Part shown: positions 53,515 to 62,612 of the stretch, in pieces
How the letters are laid out: every line of letters begins with the position of its first letter
Numbering within the stretch: position 1 is the first letter of the stretch
Assembly: GCF_016775155.1 (NCBI RefSeq)
Contig: NZ_JAEUGD010000031.1
Location: forward strand, 248,001-312,000
Reading direction: 5' to 3'
Length of the DNA: 64,000 nucleotides
DNA from: Fulvivirga marina
GTDB taxonomy: Bacteria > Bacteroidota > Bacteroidia > Cytophagales > Cyclobacteriaceae
The notes under the pieces: generated by a model
The model's input: the letters and a program-made list of their open reading frames with translations, nothing else
Database searches by the model: none
What the model was told of the DNA's origin: nothing
Program-made: the position numbers and the translations under genes

Positions 53515-54055
53515 GATTTTAAGGCAATTCGGTTTGAAGAGAACCATCCTGAAAAAGGATCTGATTTCAAGCTCTTTTTCAATTAACTCCTGAAAGAGAG
53601 ATGGAAAGAAACGGTCGGGGATTTCATGCAAAAGCTGATCTGTAACTTCAATAGTTTTGAGAGAAAAGCCTTTCGCCTTATCAAAAAAGAATATTGGTTC
53701 TCCTATAGATTTAGAGATGTGACACCTCATTATATCCCTTGTTTTATACACAAATAACTGCAAGTGATCGATAAGGTATTTACAAGAAGTGCTACGAAAG
53801 TGATAATCTATACAATTAATGGGTTTATCCACTACACATACCAAACCTAAACAAAGGTGCTGAAGAACCATCCCTCCATTTTATTGACCTAAAGCTCTTT
53901 TGAGGCTCTTTATAAGAGTTTAGCAACAATACACTATCCGCTTGACTATGGTTTAGTTTGTGAAAATCGCACCCCAATATTAACCTTTCAGGTGAAATAA
54001 CCTGAGCATTTGCAAATGTTGCAACAACCGTAAAAAACATAAACAGAACTCTCAT
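53359..54055 (-). pseudogene. possible frameshifted gene for an exported protein
   Basis: On the minus strand, ATG 54055 opens a frame of 76 codons with a good signal peptide (MRVLFMFFTVVATFANA), then a polar segment (SPERLILGCDFHKLNHSQAD) and a stop at 53825. A second minus frame is open from 53871 to 53359 and looks protein-like as far as about 53520 (IEVTDQLLHEIPDRFFPSLF, QELIEKELEIRSFFRMVLFK); beyond that it runs antisense through the peptide precursor. One frameshift near 53830-53870 would join them. It may be a decayed gene. Alternatively only the first 76 codons (53825-54055) are real, as a small exported protein. Confidence 0.35.
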
Positions 54056-54098
54056 TGTGCCTGATCAAAGATACTCTCTGTTGAGCTTATGGTTTCAC

Positions 54099-54129
54099 AA
54101 AAAAGCCCAGATCTTTTCAACCCGGGCTT
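54099..54129 (-). terminator. terminator-like hairpin with T6 on the minus strand
   Basis: On the minus strand AAGCCC (54129-54124) pairs with GGGCTT (54108-54103), and TTTTTT runs over 54104-54099. No gene on the minus strand ends here. It lies 43 nt before the start of the minus-strand ORF at 54055, so it may attenuate that gene or end an unseen short RNA. Confidence 0.45.
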
Positions 54130-54344
54130 CAAGATTAAACTTATGAAGTATTTATAAGTAATTGCCTGTTTTAAAAGTTTTTAATGACAGAATTATGCAT
54201 TAAATTAAATAAGAATTGACCCTGTTGAGGTTCCGACCAAAACTTATAGCATGATAGCAGGAGTTTGCCTCAGGCAGATGTTGCATTTTACTTCTTAGGA
54301 AGGTTAAAAGATTATAGCTTCTAAGCACGGAGTCTTTACTTGAA

Positions 54345-57300
54345 ATGAGCAAAATATACCATATCATATATTTATTGCTTGCTTGTATTCAGGCAACGAC
54401 TTCCATGGCTCAGTTTTCGCTGGAAAAAATCAAATTCAGCAGACCTAATGAAAGCACCAAGCTTTATAACTCCACCATTACTTCTATTTTGCAGGATTCG
54501 CGAGGGTTCATGTGGATAGGTACATCGGATGGGTTGAACCGGTTCGATGGCTATGAATACACCGTATATCGCAACAACTCTAACGACTCTAGTACACTAC
54601 TACGAAATTCGATTCTAAGCCTTTACGAAGATAGTGAAGGCTTGCTTTGGGTGAGCACCTCCAACGGCGGCCTGCATACCTACGACCGGGAGCAGGACAG
54701 CTTCAGCCGTATTGAAGCTTATTCGTACAACTGCGAGGTCAGTCAGATCACAGAAGATGCTGACAATAATCTCTGGATTGCAGGTATACAATGGCCCACA
54801 GCCTTTGCTGCAAAGCTCGACCGTACCACAGGAGAGTGGCTGCATTACAATATCTTTTCTTCAAAAACCACAATATCTGCTTTCATCCCCGAGACTGAAA
54901 ATATTTTTTGGTTAGGGGTAAATAGTACGGGCTTTTTCAAATGGAATGCAAATGACAACTCAACCATAAGTTATCAACCGGATGACTCGGACCCCAACAG
55001 TATTATTAGCAAAGATTTTCATCAAGCCATCAAAGATACCCGGGGAAACATCTGGATAGCTACAAAGCATGGACTGAGCAAAATGGAAACTTCCACTGAT
55101 AACTTCACGAACTATACCGTACAATCCGGTGATCCGTCAACCGGCCTACGTGTAAACAATATTCTCACCCTTTGCCAGGACGAAAATTATATCTGGATCG
55201 GAACCGAAAATGGAGGGCTTAGCCGGCTTGATACCCGGACCAACAAAATCAGAACATTTATCAACAACAAATATGACGAGAGTTCGGTGGTTGATAATTC
55301 CATACACGCACTTTACAGAGACTTACATGGTCGCATCTGGGTAGGTACTTATTCCAGAGGACTATGTGTATATGACAAATTAAAATACAAGTTTTCTGAG
55401 CTAGATGTTCACCTGGAAAATAATGTTGTCAATGCAATCAGGCAGGATTCGAAAAAACGTATTTGGATTGGCACTGAAGACGGTGTTGTAATGAAAGACC
55501 GGGATAAGACACAACATTTTCCACATGTAAGTCCCAAAGACGGGTTTAGCACCGATCCGGTAATATGTATCTATGAAGATAGGCAACATCAAATGTGGTT
55601 TGGTACGTGGGGCAAGGGAGTAAGCCGGTATGATGAGAAAAAGGGTAGGTTTATCAATTACTTCCCGGATCAAAATGACCCCGGAAGCCTTTCTGATCCC
55701 AATGTATTTTCTATCCATGAGGAATCTCGAAAGCACCGGATGCTCTTAGGCACCTATGGAGGAATCAATGTACTGACAGACAAGAATAAAGGCATTTTCA
55801 AAAAACACACCACAGATATTGAGGTTAACAATTACATCCGTACGATATACGAAGACAGCCGGCAGACCATTTGGGTAGGCACCATAGATGAACTAACCTG
55901 GTTTAACCCCGATACGGGCGAAATAACCCGATTCGGAGAGCATCTAAACAATGGTACCGAGCTGGTAGGCGGGCTGGTGGGCTGCATTACCGAAGACCGA
56001 AAAGGACGAGTCTGGGTGGGAACCACTGAGGGCTTACACCTGATCATTGATAATGAGTTTATAAAAAAGTATACTACAGAACAAGGACTCTCCAACAATG
56101 TTATCAACGGCATACTTGAAGATGACAACGGCAACCTCTGGCTAAGTACCAATGATGGCATTGTCCGGTTTAACCCTGAAAACAATTCTTTTAAGCAGTA
56201 TGATACCAGCGATGGCTTGCTAAGCAATAACTTTAAATCTAACTCCTGTTTTAAAAACCAAGAGGGGTGGCTGTTTTTCGGAGGTACGGGAGTGAATGTA
56301 TTCCATCCGGACAGTCTCAAGGATAACCCGCATACTCCACCCGTTTACATTACAGACCTAAAGCTTTTTAACCGTACCGTCTCCATTGGAGATGACACCA
56401 AAATACTGAAGCACAGCATTACGGAAACCCGGGAAATCTCTTTACCCCATAAATACAATTTCTTTTCTATCAATTATGTCGGTCTTAATTACACATCAAC
56501 CAATAAAAATAAGTATGCCTACAAGCTGGAAGGCTTTGACAGGGACTGGAACTACGTAGAAGACCAGCGTACGGCTACCTTCACCAACCTGGATGCAGGC
56601 ACATACACTTTCAAAGTAAAAGCCTGCAACAATGATCAACTTTGGAATGAAGAGGGGGCTGCGTTAATTATTAACATATTGCCTGCCTGGTGGCAAACCT
56701 GGTGGGCAAAGCTGATTGGTGCTAGCTTGTTGATAGGTGCTACTATTCTGTATTATAGAATTAGAATGAGTAGCATCAAAAAACGCAACAGGCTACTAAA
56801 AATAATGGTGGATGAAAGGACAAAAGCGCTTGTTGCCAGTCAACGTACCATTGAAGAGCAGAATGAAGAGATAAAACAACAGAATGAATGGCTGGAAAGT
56901 GAAGTAAAAAGCCGGACAAAGGTCCTGGTAGATTATAGTCAACAGTTGGAGCAATTCACATTCCTGGCGGCTCATAACCTGCGCGCACCCATTGCCAGAA
57001 TACTGGGCCTCGGCCGACTGCTAAAGCTAACCGAAGGTAACAATATCGAAGAAACAAAGGAGATATCAAACAAGCTTGTGAAAGCCACCAAAGAATGTGA
57101 CCAGGTGGTAAAAGATCTCTCACTTATCCTGGACATTAAGAAAAACAATACCTCTATAATCAGTAATATTAATATCAGTGAAGAGCTGGAATTAATAAAA
57201 GTACACCTGGACAAGGAAATTGAGGAGACCCACACCAGGTTTGAAGAGGACTTTTCTGCTTGCCTAAGCATCAATACAGTTAAGCCTTACTTTGAAAGTA

Positions 57301-57641
57301 TTTTGATCAACCTCATTAGCAATGCCATAAAATACAGGCACCCGGACAGGGCGCCTGTAATTAAAGTTAGTACTGAGGTCAAAGGAGATTATATATGCCT
57401 GTCAATAACTGACAATGGCATTGGAATTGATCTTTCCATGGCTGGAGACAAACTCTTCACTTTGTATTCTCAGTTCCATGAACATGCTCAGGGAAAAGGC
57501 ATGGGGTTGTACCTCGTCAAAACACAAGCCGTTACGCTTGGCGGCTATGTCGAAGTAGACAGCGAAGAGGACAAAGGCACAACTTTCCGCGTGTACTTCA
57601 AAGCCAAACAGAAAGTAAAAGAAAAACATACGCCTCTTTGA
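54345..57641 (+). CDS. propeller sensor histidine kinase (two-component, no receiver)
   Basis: A 1098-residue membrane kinase. Signal peptide (1-22); a two-component regulator propeller of many WIGT/DGLNRF-type repeats (about 30-690; DSRGFMWIGTSDGLNRFDGY, GRVWVGTTEGLHLIID); a Y_Y_Y domain (about 715-780; YKLEGFDRDWNYVED); one TM helix (787-805); coiled coil (815-865); and a histidine-kinase core with phospho-site His877 in FLAAHNLRAPIARILG and ATP-site boxes SNAIKYRHPDR, TDNGIGID and GKGMGLYLV. It ends after the ATPase domain: no receiver and no AraC HTH, so it is not a complete hybrid sensor of the Bacteroides type. A separate regulator must exist, and none is adjacent. Signal unknown; the pectin locus has its own LacI regulator. 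Confidence 0.9.
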   Translation: MSKIYHIIYLLLACIQATTSMAQFSLEKIKFSRPNESTKLYNSTITSILQDSRGFMWIGTSDGLNRFDGYEYTVYRNNSNDSSTLLRNSILSLYEDSEGLLWVSTSNGGLHTYDREQDSFSRIEAYSYNCEVSQITEDADNNLWIAGIQWPTAFAAKLDRTTGEWLHYNIFSSKTTISAFIPETENIFWLGVNSTGFFKWNANDNSTISYQPDDSDPNSIISKDFHQAIKDTRGNIWIATKHGLSKMETSTDNFTNYTVQSGDPSTGLRVNNILTLCQDENYIWIGTENGGLSRLDTRTNKIRTFINNKYDESSVVDNSIHALYRDLHGRIWVGTYSRGLCVYDKLKYKFSELDVHLENNVVNAIRQDSKKRIWIGTEDGVVMKDRDKTQHFPHVSPKDGFSTDPVICIYEDRQHQMWFGTWGKGVSRYDEKKGRFINYFPDQNDPGSLSDPNVFSIHEESRKHRMLLGTYGGINVLTDKNKGIFKKHTTDIEVNNYIRTIYEDSRQTIWVGTIDELTWFNPDTGEITRFGEHLNNGTELVGGLVGCITEDRKGRVWVGTTEGLHLIIDNEFIKKYTTEQGLSNNVINGILEDDNGNLWLSTNDGIVRFNPENNSFKQYDTSDGLLSNNFKSNSCFKNQEGWLFFGGTGVNVFHPDSLKDNPHTPPVYITDLKLFNRTVSIGDDTKILKHSITETREISLPHKYNFFSINYVGLNYTSTNKNKYAYKLEGFDRDWNYVEDQRTATFTNLDAGTYTFKVKACNNDQLWNEEGAALIINILPAWWQTWWAKLIGASLLIGATILYYRIRMSSIKKRNRLLKIMVDERTKALVASQRTIEEQNEEIKQQNEWLESEVKSRTKVLVDYSQQLEQFTFLAAHNLRAPIARILGLGRLLKLTEGNNIEETKEISNKLVKATKECDQVVKDLSLILDIKKNNTSIISNINISEELELIKVHLDKEIEETHTRFEEDFSACLSINTVKPYFESILINLISNAIKYRHPDRAPVIKVSTEVKGDYICLSITDNGIGIDLSMAGDKLFTLYSQFHEHAQGKGMGLYLVKTQAVTLGGYVEVDSEEDKGTTFRVYFKAKQKVKEKHTPL

Positions 57642-57707
57642 AGATAACGTATAGCTATAATTTTCATGCCCAAAACTTTAGATGTTATACCCAAACCTGC
57701 TCCTCAA

Positions 57708-57727
57708 AATACCCAAGGTTGGGTATT
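57708..57727. promoter_or_regulatory. inverted repeat between sensor kinase and two-gene unit
   Basis: AATACCCAA-GG-TTGGGTATT has perfect 9-base arms. The arm atacccaa also occurs at 57687-57694. No T-run follows, and the 2-nt spacer is too tight for a hairpin. It is more like an operator, 162 nt before the gene at 57890. Confidence 0.45.
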
Positions 57728-57889
57728 GACAGACAGATTTCCTTAAGCTAGCTTTAGAAATTCGGAAAATAAATCGTACTACTGGGAAAGTTTTGCAAAT
57801 AGATTTTACTAACTATTAATATGATTGTAGTGTCACACTATATATAATAACCACATTACTTTTAAAGTTTTATAACGAAATACCTGTAA

Positions 57890-58846
57890 ATGGAAAGAAT
57901 TCTCCTTTCAACATATCTTCTTAAGATAAGAGACAATAGCAGCAACGACCAAATCCTCAGTCACTTTAATGGCACTGATGATTTCATAGATTTTTTTGAC
58001 AACTTTTTAAATCATATTTACGAAAATATAGGTGCAGTTTCAGAAGCTTCTGACAATTCAACTAAACACTTAACCTTAGACACACCTCATAGCCTAAACA
58101 GAAATGATAGAACAGCTTATGGTTTCTTTTCTTCAGGGATCAGTGGCGATCAATACAAAATTAAAGATGTGCAAACACAAAATGAGTTGCTAAGCGTTGA
58201 ACGGAACCATGCAGCGTATAGGGACATTTTTTTTTATGTATCAATGCCAAGAAATAGAGACAGTGCAGCCTTAGTGCTTCAAAGAAAATCAAAATTTGGA
58301 ATTAAAGGGCTTTTAGATAAATCGTTAAACCGCTATCTAAAAGAGCGGGGGTATCAAATTTATAAGGTTCATGTTAACAATATCCTCCATGGTCAAGTTT
58401 ACAGACATATGATGACCAATGGGAAGCTAAACAAAGTTGATTTAATTAAAAGAAGAATTCCAGCATCTATAGAGCAGTATTATCAAAATGGAGGGAATCT
58501 GAATCAAATACCAGGAACATTAAAAACCTCAATGATGTCCCCCAAGGGACTCCCGCAAACCTTTAAAGAATTTGTTGATCGTTTATTTACAAACCCAAGG
58601 AGGGAACGGATCGAGATTGCCGGAATTGACGATGAATTTGATGAAGTTGAATTTGAATTAGAGCTTGATGGGAAGAAAAAAAGCTTTTATGTGGCTCAAA
58701 GACATAAAATTCAACCCGATATTGATGTAACCAATGACTTAGAGTTTGAAAATGGTCAACCAACCACAGCATCCCTTCTTGCTCAATCTATTGAATTAGT
58801 TCGGGATATAATTAACATTAACCCTAACCATGTTGTCCAGAATTAA
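57890..58846 (+). CDS. soluble protein of a two-gene unit, possible defence component
   Basis: A 318-residue cytosolic protein with no signal or TM segment. A mixed N-terminal part holds YRDIFFYVSMPRNRDSAALV and LQRKSKFGIKGLLDKSLNRY, a pattern I associate with several uncharacterised bacterial families of about 300 residues found near defence genes. The C-terminal part is acidic (IDDEFDEVEFELELDGKKKS). No catalytic motif is apparent. It is clearly AT-rich compared with the sensor kinase gene before it. The next gene, a four-TM protein, starts 17 nt inside its end. Such pairing of a soluble partner with a small multi-TM protein resembles anti-phage pairs such as Kiwa, but no homology is claimed. 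Confidence 0.55.
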   Translation: MERILLSTYLLKIRDNSSNDQILSHFNGTDDFIDFFDNFLNHIYENIGAVSEASDNSTKHLTLDTPHSLNRNDRTAYGFFSSGISGDQYKIKDVQTQNELLSVERNHAAYRDIFFYVSMPRNRDSAALVLQRKSKFGIKGLLDKSLNRYLKERGYQIYKVHVNNILHGQVYRHMMTNGKLNKVDLIKRRIPASIEQYYQNGGNLNQIPGTLKTSMMSPKGLPQTFKEFVDRLFTNPRRERIEIAGIDDEFDEVEFELELDGKKKSFYVAQRHKIQPDIDVTNDLEFENGQPTTASLLAQSIELVRDIININPNHVVQN

Positions 58847-59366
58847 CATAGGTAAGATCATTATTGATCATTTCAGAACACTTAGAAGGCTTGGCAGCAA
58901 ATCAAAGAAGATATATTTTTGGGACTTTATTCTCTTCATTGTTTTACCGATTTTAATTGCTGCAATTTCTATATTTCTAGACTTTGATTTGAGCAAGCAT
59001 GTTAACAATTTAATTGCAGCCATCTCCATTTTTGGAGGTTTTCTTTTCAATTTACTAGCCATTATTTATAGTCAAATTGATAAAATTCGAACTGATGCAG
59101 ATTTTGAAGATAATGAATTAAAAAAAGTCTTTGTAAAAGAAATTCATATTAATATATCATTCAATATTGTATTATCCATATTTTTAGTTTTAACATTGCT
59201 ATTATATTCAGCGGAATTTAATTTTGGGTACGGCTACATATACCTTAAGCAATCCTTATTGGCAATAAACTGCTTCCTACTTGTACTGTTTGGGTTAACT
59301 CTTCTAATGGTACTAAATCGCGTACACATTTTACTTAAAAAAGATTTAGAAACCAAAAAAAACTAA
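58830..59366 (+). CDS. four-TM membrane protein of the two-gene unit
   Basis: A 178-residue protein with four TM helices (about 31-50, 59-80, 107-127, 138-162). A basic N-terminus (FRTLRRLGSKSKK), a charged central loop (DKIRTDADFEDNELKKVFVK) and a Lys-rich tail put both ends and the loop in the cytoplasm. No enzyme motif. It overlaps the preceding gene by 17 nt, so the two are made together. Size and topology suit a membrane effector. The family is not recognised. Confidence 0.6.
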   Translation: MLSRINIGKIIIDHFRTLRRLGSKSKKIYFWDFILFIVLPILIAAISIFLDFDLSKHVNNLIAAISIFGGFLFNLLAIIYSQIDKIRTDADFEDNELKKVFVKEIHINISFNIVLSIFLVLTLLLYSAEFNFGYGYIYLKQSLLAINCFLLVLFGLTLLMVLNRVHILLKKDLETKKN

Positions 59367-59478
59367 GCCTCTCACATCTATTCACTGGTTTAAAAAGCAA
59401 CTCACAACTGGAATGACGATGTAATGAGCGAGGTTACTTGGAAACACGACAACCTTCATATCTCCAAGCATGTACCTC

Positions 59479-61479
59479 CTAAAAATGACAACTCACCCCT
59501 ATATTCACACTCCTTCCAGGCCTGAGTATACCACCCCAGTCCAGCGGATGGCGATAAGCAACGTCAAAGATGTTGTCTATCCCTAGCTGCCATTTGATCG
59601 CATACTCTCCCAGCAACTGCTGATAGACTACTTTAGCATTAAAAACATGATAATCATCCGAAGGCATCTCTCCAGACCATTTATTCTCCTGGTCACGACC
59701 GTCCACAAACTCATACCCTACTTCCGCCCCAAAAGTCTTGTACTTATACATCAGTACATTGGTCAATCCCAGGGGTACCAGCATAGGCAGCTTATCTCCT
59801 CCCTTCAATTCTCCCAAGGTATATTCTGCCACTCCGTTATAAACTATATTATCTGTTACCTTCACTGTCCAATCTGAATTGAGGCCAGTCACCCATGCAT
59901 GGCTCAGGTTTTCATAAACTTTTACTCCCCGTGCTCCCAAGGTCATGGCATCAATAGTTTCGTCAACCCGTCCAACTATGTAACCCTTAAAATAGTAGCC
60001 AAAAGCCTTGAAATTTACCTGAAAGCCATCTTTTTTCAGATATAAGCCTGAGGTAAACTGCCATGCTTTTTCATTGTCCAGGGATGGGTCTCCTACATAA
60101 TCATAGCCATCCTGACTGTTAAACAAGAAGAACCCAAACTGCTCAGTAACTGTAGGAAACCGTTCGGCGTAAGCACCAGTAAACTCTGCCTGCCAATATT
60201 GGCCGGCAGGCACCATAAGCGTACTGCTAAAGTTTAATGCGGTTCTTACATCAGACCCATCATACTCGTAGTCCAAAACCTCCAATTGAGCCATACCTAT
60301 TTTACTCTTAATCTCGTTATGAGCTACATCTACCCGCAATGAGTTACTCCATATCCACCGTCCAAATGGAATACGATCCTGCAGGAATAGTCCACCGGCT
60401 GTTCGTACAGCATCAGGCCAGGTAAGCATGAACATCGAAACTCCCTCATTCGGATACATGGTCATTTCAGCCCGTACATCGTTACGGAAAAATTCTGTTC
60501 TGGCTTTTAAGAAATGAGAGCCTAGCTTCCAGTCCGTATCCATATTGAGACCATAGGTATTGCTCCAACCGGGCATATCCATTCTGATGATCACATCACG
60601 TTGCGAATCGTCCATTTCGTGCGTGATATTATTACCGTATGCCATAATATTAAGCTTTTTCCATTGCTCCGACAGATTTTCCTGCTCAAAGCCCAGCTTA
60701 TAGATGCGAGCTTTTGCAAAAGCCACATCCATCGGCAAAGCAGGGTAACCAATATCCCAGGCATCATCCCATATGAAACCAAAAATGAGCTTTTTATCTT
60801 CAGCAAGCCTATAATTCCCATTCAACGCATGGTTCATTTTTTCATATTGAGAGAAGTTGACCTCCTGGTGATGCCCATCCTTATAAATACCATGATGGCG
60901 ATAAACTCCTGAATACCGTAACCCCAGATTGTTGCTGCTATAATCTAAATTATAAAAAGCATTATAGCCCTGCGAAATGCTCTGATAATTTAAGCCTGCG
61001 GCACCTTTCAATGATTTATTTACCCTCATTTCAGGCTGCTTAAGCCTCAGGTTTACTGAGCCTCCTACGGTGGAGCCATGCTTACTACCTTCCGCCCCTG
61101 TAGTTACTTCCAGTTTTTCCATATTTACAGTCTCCACATAGGCACTCACGGGGTCCATTCGGTCGGTACAAGCACCAAAAAGCTTCATACCGTCTATTGT
61201 CAGGTTAATTTGCCCGCCCGACATTCCGTTGATCATAGGCTCCATGGCAAAATTTCCTCTACGCACCAGGTTAATGGAGCTGTTTTTCTCCAGGATTTGC
61301 TCAACAGCCACAAATTGCTGATCGTGAATAGCATGGTCTGCTGCGGTATCCTTGCCAACATAGATTTGTATCTCGTCAAGGTGCATCGTTTTCAAATATC
61401 CCTGTTCCTGCTCGGCAGTTTGTGCCACTACTCTGGCAGCGCTGATCAGGATAATCAAGATTATATATGAATATCTCAT
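59479..61479 (-). CDS. TonB-dependent receptor, probable copper receptor (OprC/NosA-like)
   Basis: A 666-residue outer-membrane receptor from ATG 61479 (signal MRYSYIILIILISAARVVAQ; an ATG at 61533 gives an 18-residue extension across a hairpin). Plug: LVRRGNFAMEPMINGMSGGQ, LTIDGMKLFGACTDRMDPVS, VTTGAEGSKHGSTVGGSVNL. It carries CTDRM (Cys104, Met108) and HEM (His287, Met289), spaced as CxxxM and HxM are in the copper receptor OprC. The barrel ends in Phe. Upstream genes encode a Met/His-rich lipoprotein and a CxxxC protein, which supports copper uptake. No SusD partner is present. Substrate inferred from motifs. Confidence 0.85.
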   Translation of the reverse strand: MRYSYIILIILISAARVVAQTAEQEQGYLKTMHLDEIQIYVGKDTAADHAIHDQQFVAVEQILEKNSSINLVRRGNFAMEPMINGMSGGQINLTIDGMKLFGACTDRMDPVSAYVETVNMEKLEVTTGAEGSKHGSTVGGSVNLRLKQPEMRVNKSLKGAAGLNYQSISQGYNAFYNLDYSSNNLGLRYSGVYRHHGIYKDGHHQEVNFSQYEKMNHALNGNYRLAEDKKLIFGFIWDDAWDIGYPALPMDVAFAKARIYKLGFEQENLSEQWKKLNIMAYGNNITHEMDDSQRDVIIRMDMPGWSNTYGLNMDTDWKLGSHFLKARTEFFRNDVRAEMTMYPNEGVSMFMLTWPDAVRTAGGLFLQDRIPFGRWIWSNSLRVDVAHNEIKSKIGMAQLEVLDYEYDGSDVRTALNFSSTLMVPAGQYWQAEFTGAYAERFPTVTEQFGFFLFNSQDGYDYVGDPSLDNEKAWQFTSGLYLKKDGFQVNFKAFGYYFKGYIVGRVDETIDAMTLGARGVKVYENLSHAWVTGLNSDWTVKVTDNIVYNGVAEYTLGELKGGDKLPMLVPLGLTNVLMYKYKTFGAEVGYEFVDGRDQENKWSGEMPSDDYHVFNAKVVYQQLLGEYAIKWQLGIDNIFDVAYRHPLDWGGILRPGRSVNIGVSCHF

Positions 61480-61497
61480 AACCTTAGATTTTATCTT

Positions 61498-61521
61498 CCC
61501 AGGCACTAAACTGTGCCTGGG
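61498..61521. other. intercistronic stem-loop before the receptor gene
   Basis: cccaggcac (61498-61506), loop taaact, gtgcctggg (61513-61521): a perfect 9-bp GC-rich stem between the lipoprotein stop (61533) and the receptor ATG at 61479. No T-run follows. It supports the start at 61479 and may lower receptor expression or protect the upstream message. Confidence 0.55.
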
Positions 61522-61532
61522 AGATATGATCA

Positions 61533-62375
61533 TTAAAATTCAAGGTAGAATGCAGCATCAGTCAGCACAACTTCGCCCCCTTGCGCTATAGTAAGCCATA
61601 TGGCCCAATCACCGCTCATACTGAAATTTACACTTCCTGCATAGCGTCCATTGCCTTTTCCTATGGGATCTACATTGTTTGGAGAGCCATGACCCATGCT
61701 CGGCATTTCCGGTTCAATGCTTATAGTGAGACCATCAACCGCTTCATAAGTCATCATATCTAATTGTTTGTATACGTAAACCTCGAAGTCATTTACTCCT
61801 ATGGCTGGCTTGCCTTCAGGTAAATGGTAAGCAAAGAAGTATCTCTGGTTGTTGATCACCTTTTTGAATAATGTCTGGTATTTGACGTCCTGAGCCTGGT
61901 AAGTTGCCTCTTTTGAAATAACAGGAACTTCAAAATCAAATGCAATCTCTTGTCCGTTTTCCAACCCTGCTACTTTTACACTAAGCGTCCATTTACCCAT
62001 ATCACCACTCGGCATAGTGAATATAACCGCTCCTTGCTGCAGCCCCCTACGCTCCTCACTTACATACGGCTGAATAGTGGGTGCACTATGCGAATGTTCT
62101 GTCATATCCATCATTGGCATTATGGTGATGGTTGCGTTTTCAATCAGCATATTATCAGATGCTTTTTTCAGCAAGAAGTACAGTTGATTGTAACCTGAAA
62201 AAGCTTGCTCATTGCTGTAAACCTGTACTATCAGATCAGTGTCGGTCACCTCCTCATGTAATAGTTCAAGGTCCGAGATATCAACCGTTATTTTAGGGTC
62301 ATCGTCTTCAGAGCAAGCCGAAAACAATACAATGGTAAAAGCAATAAGAAATAATTGTTTAAAAAGTATTTTCAT
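61533..62375 (-). CDS. Met/His-rich lipoprotein with repeated YtkA-like domains
   Basis: A 280-residue lipoprotein (lipobox FSACSEDDD, Cys21). Two beta-sandwich repeats align with each other: ATITIMPMMDMTEHSHS (82-97) and LTISIEPEMPSMGHGS (216-231), each with Met and His positioned like copper ligands (M86, M88, M89, M91, H94, H96; M224, M227, H229). Each repeat ends in a GxW strand (GDMGKWTLSV, SGDWAIWLTI). YtkA/FixH-type domains fit. It is probably the surface partner or first binder for the TonB receptor that follows in the same operon. Confidence 0.75.
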   Translation of the reverse strand: MKILFKQLFLIAFTIVLFSACSEDDDPKITVDISDLELLHEEVTDTDLIVQVYSNEQAFSGYNQLYFLLKKASDNMLIENATITIMPMMDMTEHSHSAPTIQPYVSEERRGLQQGAVIFTMPSGDMGKWTLSVKVAGLENGQEIAFDFEVPVISKEATYQAQDVKYQTLFKKVINNQRYFFAYHLPEGKPAIGVNDFEVYVYKQLDMMTYEAVDGLTISIEPEMPSMGHGSPNNVDPIGKGNGRYAGSVNFSMSGDWAIWLTIAQGGEVVLTDAAFYLEF

Positions 62376-62612
62376 GTCAATTCAGTTCGATTTTTCTACG
62401 GCCATAACCTGTCCCCAAACTTGTCTGGGCACAGAATAGCCAAGGTTCAAAACTTCAGCAGTGAGATTCCTTTATTCATACTGATGAGTATGACCTTTGT
62501 ATTATGGCCAATTATGTATTTCTATATTTATTAAGTTGAAGTATTAGGCATAGCTCTCCCCTTAAGGCTTGATAAACAAGCTATTTTATGGAGAAAAAAG
62601 CTATGGAATCAC

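Noticed and set aside
54345-57641. Hybrid two-component system regulator of the pectin locus
   Set aside because: It lacks receiver and AraC domains, lies away from the locus, and the locus has its own LacI regulator with matching operators.
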